Below, piece by piece: positions 18,315 through 27,752 of a stretch of 64,000 bases of DNA. The stretch spans positions 1,798,001 to 1,862,000 of the forward strand of contig JAZGTN010000068.1 in assembly GCA_037783415.1 (NCBI GenBank). The letters are read 5' to 3'. The DNA comes from Leptasterias polaris (Eukaryota > Echinodermata > Asteroidea > Forcipulatida > Asteriidae). Under the pieces are notes generated by a model that searched no databases, had not been told where the DNA came from, and saw nothing but the letters and a program-made list of their open reading frames with translations. Numbering within the stretch: the first letter of the stretch is position 1; each line of letters starts with the position of its first letter. A program made the position numbers and the translations under genes.

Positions 18315-19818
18315 ACGCGGTCGTTGAGTCCGGGTCCAACTCAAGTCTCTCAAACATGCAAGTCTCGCGCGTATCCGAACGAGAAAACACGTCAAACGAA
18401 GAACATTTTTATTTCTGAAATCAAATCTTTGTTTTAAATTATATCTCATGACAAAATCTGAACAACAAAAATAAATCATTACAATTTTATGAAATTAGTT
18501 TTAGCTTTTTAAAAAAATACGCCAAAGTGTGTTAATTATAAAAAAAAAAAAAAAAAAACTGGGACAAGGGACAAATGGGACAAGGATGCTTTTTTGATGT
18601 TAACTTTTTAGAAACCCCTTACGCAGATTCGTGAAGGTCAAACGGGTTTTAAATTGACCCGTATCGCAGTTTAAATAGGAATGCCGACGCCTCAACACCA
18701 TAGACTGCAATGAAAAGGGTTCGCTTTGCAAGTACAGCATCTGGCGATTATAAACGCGCATCCAAAACAAGCTTTTACATAAGTTTTATGATCGGAGGTG
18801 AGCACAAAATTCTTAATTTTTTGCAATAACCGGAAGCTGAGGTCAAGTTTAATTCTCGGGTTTTCTTCGTTATATTGTTGAATTGGTTTTTACTTTCATA
18901 TTTTGTTATCACTTAGTATTACATTCCCAACAACATGTAAAATTTTCTAGATCATAAACTACGTTAAACTAAAATAATTGACGAAACAAAATCTCGCCCA
19001 CGTAAAACTCCATATGGTTGGGACCACTATGGTCCCGGAAGTTCGGGAGGCTTGCACAGTCTATAGTGACAAGCTAAAACCATGGTGACAAGCCAAACCT
19101 GACATAGCTCTATAAATACTCCTTTTGAAAAACACAAATTAAGTTTCTGTAAACGATTACAAACTAACAAGGCTGTTCTTGGCATCAATATTAGTAACAA
19201 TTTTCGACCCATAATGCAAGTCCCGCCCCTGTCATTGCAACTCTGAAAGATGTTTATGTTAGAACGATCGCTAAGAGACATTCTTTTGAAGAAAGGGGCT
19301 ACAGTGACGCCCTCAAGCAGACCAGGCAATGTTTCCTTGAAATGACCTGTCCACTGCGATAAAAATCTCCTTCTATTCACTCCAGAGTACAGCTCTGTCA
19401 GGCAGCTGGAACATAGTGATTATTCAGTAACCAAATCCCATTGTCAAGATTGACAAAGTTTACCTTACCCTTAGCTTTAGCCACTGTTCGCGCATTGATT
19501 TACACCTAGGCAAGGTTCTACGAGTTTGTGTAGCAGTTTGAATTCGGGAATTTGAGATTTTTCGGCAGCATTTCTTCTTATGCAAGTGGCAATACAAACA
19601 TATTCTGGAAGGGAATAAGTAATAGTCAAACCGCACTGACCATGACCTGTTTAACTTACGTCTGTGCCGTCTTTTAGGGGAAAATAATGGTTTTTGCAAA
19701 AAAACTTTAAAATAAGTATACATTCTTAAAGTTGGGTTCGTTTTATGTGGAAATATTAACACAACTTGTTTAAGATGTAAATTTTGCATCGGGGGTAAAG
19801 ATTGTTTATTTTTTGTAT
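18315..19818. other. intergenic, no gene recognised
   Basis: Poly-A lies at 18540-18558. A minus-strand open frame (19027-19380, 117 codons) has no recognisable motif. Nothing else is supported. Confidence 0.6.
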
Positions 19819-19834
19819 CCCCCCCCCCCCCCCC
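19819..19834. repeat. poly-C, 16 bp
   Basis: Uninterrupted C tract. A poly-T of 18 bp follows at 19876-19893. Confidence 0.95.
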
Positions 19835-19917
19835 TTACACCGATGCGTACTCAGCGCTTCAACCCCGAGTTCTTATTTTTTTTTTTTTTTTTTAATTTTA
19901 TGTTAAATACCTTTTCA

Positions 19918-20400
19918 GAACAACACGGAGAGAACCAAGAGGGAAACACAGAGAGTTGAACCACTAAGAGAGAACCACACAAACTAGAAGCAAGGGTAGA
20001 TAACCACAAAGACTGGAACCAAAATCACGAAAAGAAGGTTACAGATTTATAAGGCCATAAACTATGATCAGATGCGAGTAACCCGTTTTGTCGGAGTTAT
20101 CAATCCAGATCCAGACTACGAGAGAACCACAAAGATATACAACCACCAATAAAGAACCACACAGAGGGCCACAACGACAGGGAGCCACTAGGACCACTAG
20201 GACTGGAGTCATGAAGAAAGACTAGAACCATAAAGAGAGGACCAGAAAGTCTGGAACAACATAAGACTAAAAGAGAACCACGTAGAGGGAACCGCAAAGA
20301 CTAGAACCACAAAGAGAGGACCACAAAGTCTGGAACAACATAAGAGGCACGTTGAAGGAACCACTCCGAGGAAATCACAAAGAGAAAAACCACAAACAAC
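19918..20400 (+). repeat. purine-rich degenerate minisatellite (GAACCACAAAGA)n
   Basis: About 480 bp are built from variants of GAGAGAACCACAAAGACTGG, so the strand is mostly A and G with CC pairs. A 48-bp segment beginning AGACTAGAACCA is repeated at 20219 and 20298 (79-bp period) with only a few changes. The open frames through it are low-complexity and not credible proteins. Confidence 0.8.
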
Positions 20401-21680
20401 GTATTAGCTGTAATTTTGTACTCTGCACACATCTTGCCCACATGAGGGAGGGAGACTGGTTTACTAATACTAGGGTTAAGACACTACTAATTAGTCTCGT
20501 CGACGATGAGATGATTTCGACTACAACTGATGACGCCGTTTCTTGATTTGTCGTTGGATGATACCCAACATCCTTTATGATATACCCCCGCTCTTAACAT
20601 CATTTACGCAAACAAGCACTTTCCTAGGGGTTACATAAAAGCTCCGAAAGTTCATTGCTATCGTGTAATCAGATACAAACTTAACAGAGATGAGGTTTGG
20701 AGGATAGCAGATTGTATCACGGAGGATGCAAGCTCTATACGTGATTGTATTACACCATAGAAGTGATCGTTATTGCAGGACAATGTGGGATATTATGTAG
20801 TCCATGCGCCATTAACGACGACTGGTAAATTGCATTGCACCTTGGTGATCTAGATAGGCGTTGTGGTGGAACAGGGAATGTTAGTTGCTGAATTTATTCA
20901 TTAGAATCAGGGTCTATTTTGTAGAGTGCGCCAGCATGCTGTAAGCTACCCAAGTACACCTTATTTACTCCCTATTAACGTATTGTACATGAAGCATGGA
21001 CATGTTCATGGCCATGACACATCCTACACTTGTATCACCAAAAGGCAAAATCCCTTCACCAACATGCGACGTACAACAGAGAAGTGGTATTGAATTTAAA
21101 CATAACCTCAAACTTACTGCATTTCTCAAGAAACTTTGAATCGGCAGTCCAGTGCCTACAGACCGGTACTTAATTTATATTTAAAAATTCCCATAAATTA
21201 ATTTGTCTGATAATCAGCGAAACTTTAATTAAGATTTTTATCTTCATTGTCTGTGTTTAATGCCTGAATGCAATAACCACCTGGAAATTAAATAAAAGAG
21301 AAGGAAAACAATAAGTTATGAAATATTCACTGAATGTGTTAGTACACATTGAGCCTTAGGGTAGGTCGTGAATCGTGATTGGACGGCCTGGTGGACGCAA
21401 ACAGTCTATTGCATGCACGACACAAACCTGATCAAACTCAAGCCAAGATGCGAGTCTGTCCATACGCAATGGGAATTAATTCAATGTTGGTTTTACTTAT
21501 TGGAGAAAAAAAAGTGCACAGGCTGGATTGAAAGGGATGGGAGGGGAGTCGTTTTCTCTAAGATGCCCTAGGTGAACATTTAATACTCCTGCATGGCTTT
21601 TAAGCTTACATTCATGAAACATGAGGAGCAATACTTGTTTCGAAGGGCGTGGGTGTGCGCGCGTGTGTTTTAATGCTACA
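20401..21680. other. intergenic with one dispersed repeat end
   Basis: 20988-21060 (GAAGCATGGACATGTTCATG... then CTTGTATCACCAAAAGGCAA) is another copy of the repeat end seen at 13095 and 33279. No gene is seen. Confidence 0.6.
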
Positions 21681-22037
21681 TAATAATAATAATAATATGG
21701 ATTTATATCGCGCTTTATCACACCCAAGGGCGTCTCAAAGCGCTTCGAACATTATTACCCCTGGTCACTGGGCCATTTATTTCATTCCTTAAACCATCTC
21801 AGCTCCCTGGGGAGTATACAGCCTGTGCTGCAATATATGCGCTACTAGGCTAAATCAATCACAAGAACCATCTCTGCCCTCACAGGTACCCATTTTACCC
21901 CTGGGTGGAGAGAAGCAATTATAGTTAAGTGTCTTGCTCAGGGACACAAGTGTCACAACCGGGACTCGAACCCACACTCTGCTGAACAGAAACACCAGAG
22001 CTTGAGTTCGGTGCTCTTAACCGCTCGGCCACGACAC
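21681..22037 (-). mobile_element. tRNA-Leu-derived SINE with (ATT)n tail
   Basis: On the minus strand it begins with a tRNA-like head (22037-21960): acceptor GTGTC pairing with GACAC, A box TGGCCGAGCGGTTAAGAGC, an anticodon loop reading CTCAAGC (anticodon CAA, Leu), and B box GGTTCGAGTCC. The SINE body follows (CACTTGTGTCCCTGAGCAAG), then GGTGTGATAAAGCGCGATAT and a tail of ATT repeats ending at 21681. It is full length, and its ATT tail suggests mobilisation by an L2/CR1-type LINE. Confidence 0.85.
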
Positions 22038-22123
22038 ATGAAGTGTGGCCCTGAGAACAAGGCTCGAGGTCCACATAACTTGTAGGGACTTTAAACACTA
22101 TGTGGACTTACACACGTCCATAC

Positions 22124-22226
22124 ATGTTGATTTATTCCGTTGAGTACCTAGGCGAATTAGAATAAAATTCAAATCTGCTTTATACTTGTTACGTAAAGAG
22201 TACACGCTTCAATGGTTCGACGGGAA
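22124..22226 (+). repeat. left terminal direct repeat of the DIRS-like element
   Basis: 103 bp beginning ATGTTGATTTATTCCGTTGA. It differs from the right copy by three substitutions and a 7-bp insertion (between AATAAA and TCTGC). Confidence 0.9.
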
Positions 22227-22375
22227 CATTGAATAGGAACGGGTGTGGTACCCGGAGTAAGGGTATAACGTATTCACTTCACGCTTGCTATGCAACTATA
22301 ACACATGTTAAACTTTTGAGCTCACACACACCGCTCATCCCACACATTTACGGCCAAATTTAACATTAACCAAAC

Positions 22376-23119
22376 ATGTCAACTCCAGCTACCAAAGAGG
22401 ACATCCAAGAGCTTTTAGCACAATTTAGCCAGAATCAGGCTAGTCTTGTGGATGAAAAGTAAGCCTCAATTTCAGCTGGTTTTGAAGCAAAATTAAAGTC
22501 GGCCGCTAGTTCAAAAATAACCTGGAAAAGAGAGGGACACAAACGCCAATACACTTTCAACCAGTCTATCCTTGACCAGTTAGCTGAGGTAGATAACATC
22601 AACCAGTCTCCAGAAGTCAAGGCTGAAATAGACAAGGCAAAAAATCTACTTGAGCATCGCCAACAACTTATCAGGCTCGCTGATGCCAGTCCTTCAGGCT
22701 GGACAACAGTCGAGGAGTATGAAACCAACGAGCTGGCATACGACTCTGACGACGAGAAGAGAATCGCTCGGGCTGAAGCAAGAGCTGCACGAAAGCTTAA
22801 AGCCAAGACCAAGAACAACCCCTCCAAGAAGTTCAAGGGAGCCTTCAATCAGGCCACGGTTATCTGCTCCCACTCCCTCTATTGCTACTACTCTGGGCCA
22901 GCATCAGCTTTTTCGTCCCCAGCGTTTAAGGTGCCCCTACATTGGAAAGCATCAAGGTCAAGTCGTCAATACCAACGCCTAAACCGGGAAAGAACATCGG
23001 TGGACACAGTAAATAAAGTTGAGTTTAAACCCCTAAACTTTGTGTTAATACTGTCCATGATGAAAGATTTACTGAGTACTAGTATGAGGAAAATTCAGCC
23101 TCTAGTAAAATACAAGTAG
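22376..23119 (+). pseudogene. gag-like ORF1 of the DIRS-like element (in-frame stop)
   Basis: The ATG at 22376 opens a frame that has a TAA at 22460-22462 and then stays open to 23119. The part that reads ITWKREGHKRQYTFNQSILD, then RLADASPSGWTTVEEYETNE and LAYDSDDEKRIARAEARAAR, is typical of DIRS-type gag proteins ('WK..GH..Q..FN', 'GW..V..Y...ELA.DSDDE'). After about 22860 the homologous Pro/Gln-rich continuation seems to lie in the +1 frame (22650-22982 is open there), suggesting a frameshift. No zinc knuckle survives. Confidence 0.75.
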
Positions 23120-24089
23120 CCGGGCGTTTGTTTTCACATAGTCCTTTTTGGAAATCAATACAGGCTACTTCATTTGTTCTAAATGTGATTGAGTTTGGTT
23201 ATGCTCTTCCATTCTACGAAACTCCTCGCCCTACTCCCACCTTGGATCCTAGTGCAAGAAGAGTAATAAACAATGCCTCTGCACACAATCACACAAACTT
23301 TGTTTCATCTGCAATCTCAGATTTATTAGATTCAGGCTGCATAAATTTGCGTACCAAACAACCATACATTTAAATCCTCTGTCAGTTTCAGTACAAAAAT
23401 CTGGCAAGCGACGCCTTACTTTAGATCTGAGAAACACAAATAAGTTTTTATGGAAGCAGTCGGTCAAGTATGAAGATCTACGTACAGCCCTTTTGTTTTC
23501 ACGACCTCATGGGTTCATGTTTCAGTTTGATTTAAAATCGGGATTCCACCATATCAGTATACTCCCTGAACATCAACAGTATTTAGGTTTTAGTTGGATT
23601 TACAGAGGTGACTTTTCATTCTTTGAGTTCAAGGTACTCCCATTCGGTTTATCAACCGCTCCTTAATGGCGTAGTGAAGGGAAACAGATAGTAGTTTTTC
23701 TTGATGATGGTTTGGGTTACGAAGAAGTTAGCTTTTCGGAAAACAAAGCCTCAAGCTCTAAAAACGGGGTTAATGCTAGAACACTAGCCAGTGTGACTGG
23801 AAAGATTAATTCCACATATTTAGCAGTTGGTTCTATGACTAGAATCATGACAAAGGCCATCCACTGTGCCATTGAATCCAAATATTCATGGAATTCCAAT
23901 GTATTGATTTCAGTTCAAGCACAAGAAGAATTGCGTTTCTGGCTGCAAAATATTGACCAACTGAAAGCAAAACCGATTAACTATGTGGCTAGTTGCTCCA
24001 AGATAGTCTATTCAGATGCTATAGCGCTCATGGGTTTTTTGTCGATGCAGATGACTCCATTAGTCATGTGGGCACTGGGCATCAAATGA
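23116..24089 (+). pseudogene. reverse transcriptase part of the DIRS-like element, internally deleted
   Basis: The region before the RT reads AGRLFSHSPFW...TPTLDPSARRVINN. After a frameshift near 23370 the RT core is open: SGKRRLTLDLRNTNKFLWKQ, FDLKSGFHHI (motif A), LPFGLSTAP (motif B), TAA at 23664-23666, then VVFLDDG (catalytic DD motif). The bases that normally encode the YIFTK...W stretch between motif B and the DD box are missing right at the TAA. About 60 residues after the DD box are also missing before LASVTGKI. The connection region (RIMTKAIHCAIESKYSWNS) follows. It is non-functional. Confidence 0.85.
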
Positions 24090-24590
24090 AATAAGTCAAA
24101 GCTCGACTTGGAGGGAATTAAAGGCAGTAGAACTAGTCCTGATTTCCCAGATCCATAACTTCCAGCATAACAGAGTGAAATGGTTCACCGATAACCAAGC
24201 CATAGTTAAAATTATTGCTCATGGTAGTATGAAACAAGATCTACAGGATATTACTCTAAATATTTGTCATACCTGCATACGGCATGGTATTTATCTTGAG
24301 ATGGAATGGATTCCAAGATCATTGAATGATAAGGCAGATTTTATTAGCAAACTTGTTGATACAGACGATTGGCAGTGTTCCGATGAAATTTTCACAACAC
24401 TCCACAACGCTTGGGGCCCCTACACTGTTGATCGTTTTGCTAGTTATTATAACTCAACTTCCCAGGTTTAACTCTAGATTCTGGAACCCAGGTTCCGAAG
24501 CGATACATACTTTTACAGAAAATTGGTCAAAGGACAATAACTGGTTGCCCCCCCGCCCCCATCCATTTAATTTCGAGAACCATTCTGCAT
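24083..24590 (+). pseudogene. RNase H part of the DIRS-like element
   Basis: In a shifted frame: SSTWRELKAVELVL, KWFTDNQAIVKI (catalytic Asp), MEWIPRSLNDKADFISK (second Asp region), WGPYTVDRFASYYN. Another shift leads to LPRFNSRFWNPGSEA and NNWLPP. This is the RNase H plus conserved C-terminal segment of DIRS polyproteins. Confidence 0.85.
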
Positions 24591-24593
24591 TTA

Positions 24594-24898
24594 TTGGATT
24601 CCAAAGCACAGATCACATTGATTTGTCCAGCTTGGAAGTCTGCCCCCTATTGGGTGATTTTGTTTCCAGATGGGTATTCAACAAGATCTGAGATTTCCGA
24701 CATATGGGAATTTACAAGTCTTTTTCCTCTGTTTAGAGAGGGGCGTGGACGGAACTCCACGTTTGTTCAGAACGGAGTGTTCGATAGGCTGTTTAAGCGC
24801 CATGGGCGTTGGAAGACAGATACAGCGAAGGACACATGCATTGTGTCCAGGATAATTTTTCTAGCCTAATTTCCGTTTCTAAATCATTGGGTATTTAA
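24594..24898 (+). pseudogene. post-RNase H segment fused to the last part of a tyrosine recombinase
   Basis: ICPAWKSAPYWVILFPDG is the usual DIRS segment after RNase H. Shortly after GRGRNSTFVQNG the frame jumps to LFKRHGRWKTDTAKDTCIV and, in another frame, SVSKSLGI with a TAA at 24896-24898. The HGRW...AKD.Y pattern and the KSLG end are the C-terminus of DIRS tyrosine recombinases, so nearly the whole recombinase has been deleted. The catalytic Tyr position appears to be Cys (TGC). Confidence 0.7.
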
Positions 24899-25009
24899 GC
24901 CATCAGCCCGTTCTTTGTAGTCATCCGGTTGCAGCATAGCTCGCAGACATACCATATTCTGAGTAAAATGGTCTTTATTAATGTAGTGTAATTGTAGTTT
25001 AAAGTATAA

Positions 25010-25105
25010 ATGTTGATTTATTCGGTTGAGTACCTAGGCGAATTAGAATAAATCTGCTTTATACTTGTTACGTGAAGAGTACACGCTTCAATGGTTCGGC
25101 GGGAA
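25010..25105 (+). repeat. right terminal direct repeat of the DIRS-like element
   Basis: 96 bp beginning ATGTTGATTTATTCGGTTGA; partner of 22124-22226. Confidence 0.9.
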
Positions 25106-25193
25106 TCCATAGATCTTATCTCGCTCAACGTGAGGGGAAAGGATATGTGATAACAGTCGAGTATACAGTTGCTAAACACTGCAGTCTTCACTA

Positions 25194-25212
25194 CCCCCCC
25201 CCCCCCCCCCCC
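25194..25212. repeat. poly-C, 19 bp
   Basis: Uninterrupted C tract just beyond the DIRS-like element. Confidence 0.95.
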
Positions 25213-25662
25213 AATAAAGAATCGAGCATACCCAATGGGATTGAGTGGACTCATATGTTTGCTTAAAATAACATTTGCTCCTCCTTGAAAAGCTGTATTA
25301 ATTACTATTTAAATTCTACTTAGAAGATGTGGTTCTTGGTTCTTAGCGTTTAATAAATACATCAACCAGTCAACTTATTATTTCTATGGAATACGTCGAT
25401 TTGTAGTATTCTATGTTGGCGAGTCGACTAACCGAATCTAAGAAGTCGATTAGCCGTGATAACTGACCTTGCCAAAACTTAGAAGTCTCTTTACCATCTT
25501 TGCTTCAGTAAGCCGTCTTGGTGATATATAAATTATCACCTTTTCTAGATAAGTTCTTCTGGAGCTCCGTTATGACGTTTTTAATAGACACAAATATCAT
25601 GATAAAATAGAATTAGCTGTTGCAAACTGCTTACCAACCAAAAGGACCTGTGGTATAAATGC
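25213..25662. other. intergenic, nothing recognised
   Basis: AT-rich; no repeat or gene identified. Confidence 0.6.
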
Positions 25663-25789
25663 AAAAAATAAGTTAGTGGCCTGACGTTTCGACCCTAGCA
25701 GAGTCTTTGTCAAAGGCTTTCTCTTTTCTCTTTAGCCTTCGAGAAAGACTCTGCTAGGGTCGAAACGTCAGGCCACTAACTTATTTTTT
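25663..25789. repeat. hairpin with perfect 46-bp arms and hammerhead-like core
   Basis: Arms 25663-25708 and 25744-25789 are exact reverse complements. On the minus strand the left arm reads TTGACAAA, then GACTC-TGCTA-GGGTC, then GAAAC. This matches the layout of a hammerhead core (CUGANGA, stem II, GAAA) except for two changes in the first box. The flanking word CGTCAGGCCACTAACTTA is part of the arm. No coding capacity is seen. Confidence 0.75.
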
Positions 25790-27573
25790 ACAAACATCTT
25801 GTCAACTATTTCGTGCAAGTCAGTGTCCACATCATATGAGCTTATTTCGATAATAAGGTGATTTACTAATAGGGGCCTATTGCCATGTTTGTTTCATCTT
25901 AAAACTATTTTCTATCAAGCAAAGTAGGTCTACCGAGATATGCGTGTGGAAATAAGGTCCTCGGAACCGCCCACAGTGCATAATTTACTTAATGATTAAA
26001 CGAAGCAATTGTTTCTGCATCATTAGTAATTGAACTACCCCCTGTCTAACGAGGAAAGTGCCAGTGTGATCTGTAAATAAGAAACTGGAACTGAAGGAAA
26101 AACCACCAAGCACACAAGAGGTGACGTACGACATTGACAAGTCTATATAGCAATCAAACTTCATCGGCAAAAAAGGTGGCGTGGGACTCATTGTAGACAC
26201 TGTGCAAACCGGCTGTTATTGGGGCATGGTAGGAACAGAAAAGTAGGTTTACAATACATTATTGAGACGCCAGTCATGGGTTGGATCCCATGGGGCATCT
26301 AGTATTATTCGCCATGCGCCTGGCAGGGAGATGCAACGAAACGTTACTAAGAAAAGGGCGTCAACAATAATTGGCAAAACTGTGTTTCAAGAAAAATGAG
26401 CATGAACGTTTGATCGGTTTGCTGCCATTCGTAAGTCATCACAGGAAGGTTCAATTTTGCATCAGAATGGGAACTTGCGGGTAATTCTAGCAACAAAAGA
26501 TCAAACAGAAATGTCATACTTTTTTTTGTCAGGAGCCATTGTTTGCTTATGGCCTTCTGTTACTGGAAAACGGTACTTTGTGTGTCTGGCTGGGCGTGGA
26601 GTCTGTATTACGCCCTCCTTCTTCTTAGTACACGACTTATTGTCTCAAGGCGGAAGAACTTGGCAACTAATCTGTGATAGCTGAGGTCTTGAAACCGTAA
26701 TTAGCTAGAAGTCTTCAAAATCGATTCTTATCTCCCATCGTATCTGACTTATGATTTTTCTCTCGTATTTCTTTTTAACTGATCATTCTTTTCTTCCTCC
26801 ATTTTATTAAAAGGCCATATGTTAATTGCAGACATTTGGCAGAGCACGATTTGTGATGTTTCTCCCGTTCATCTCATGATTTCGAGCAGTTTTAAAAACG
26901 CACTGCGGAAGGAAATGCACAACAAGTCTCGGTGTTCAATGACTATGCCTCCGAGCAAAACATCATAAATTTGCATTTTGTATAAATCCAATCGGCATAA
27001 ATGAGTTCATAGACCATACAAAGTGATAATTGTTGAAGAAATATTCATCTTGCTTGAAATATTGAGACCGAGGAGTGTCGTCCTTGAGTTTATTTCTTTA
27101 CAATTCGCTGGCAAGTCAAAACATTGCAGATAAAAACCATAACAAAACAAGCATTTTTAAACCATAATGATTCACTTTTTTTTTTTTTTTTTTTTTTTAA
27201 GGTGTTGGAATTAGTCTTTTGAGATAATAGTGGACACCATATGATTGCACTCTTTGGTTTAGGTGCTCACAGATAGATTTACCCAAATCAAATGGGGTCA
27301 TATGTGTCCACTGCCCTTCGGAACACCAACGGCGTAGCGTTCCATTACGCTGCACTTTGAATTGAACGTTAATTTATTTGTAATGTACTAGCCCTTCCGA
27401 CTGCTGTTCCTACTCCCTTCGTTACGCGTCTTGAAACGTTATTAATTAAATGTACTCCCTCATAAACCAAAGTTAATTCAACATTTTAGTAATACACACC
27501 TTCAAATTCAATAAGTTTAATTAGCATAAAGTAAATCTAAAGCCCATCAGATTTATGAGTTTTAAAGCGCTCA
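25790..27573. other. intergenic, nothing recognised except poly-T
   Basis: A 23-bp poly-T lies at 27176-27198. No gene or repeat is identified in the rest. Confidence 0.6.
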
Positions 27574-27752
27574 GGCCAATTTCAAAGATTTGCACAAAAA
27601 GGTATAGCTCAGCACAAAACATTTTGGCTTACCAGATTGCCAGCCAAAATATAATGTAACATATGTCCTGTGGCTGGTTTCCTGCATGCTTGTTTTTGCT
27701 AAGTAGAAAATTGTTAAGCATCATTTTCTGCTTATTAAAGCAGCTCTATTAA
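27574..27752. repeat. foldback repeat, AGAGCTGCTTAA family, copy 3
   Basis: Begins GGCCAATTTCAAAGATTTGC and ends TGCTTATTAAAGCAGCTCT. In between are TTGCCAGCCAAAAT and GTGGCTGGTTTCCTGC, which pair with each other as in copy 2 (6438-6610). Confidence 0.6.

Larger units (their letters stand above)
22124..25105 (+). mobile_element. decayed DIRS-order (DIRS/Ngaro-like) retrotransposon
   Basis: The element is bounded by direct repeats (22124-22226 and 25010-25105) and carries, in order, a gag-like frame, reverse transcriptase, RNase H and the last part of a tyrosine recombinase. This order and the recombinase (instead of a DDE integrase) define the DIRS order; direct rather than inverted end repeats point to the Ngaro/PAT-like side. 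The element is about 3 kb against the usual 5-6 kb and has frameshifts, stops and internal deletions, so it is inactive. Such elements integrate without target duplication; I see none. Confidence 0.85.

Noticed and set aside
19027..19380. 117-codon minus-strand open frame
   Set aside because: No motif or codon pattern supporting a gene.
21960..22037. Possible functional tRNA-Leu gene
   Set aside because: It is fused to a SINE body and ATT tail, and the stems contain mismatches.
22435..22848. 137-codon minus-strand open frame
   Set aside because: It is the antisense shadow of the gag-like frame of the DIRS element.
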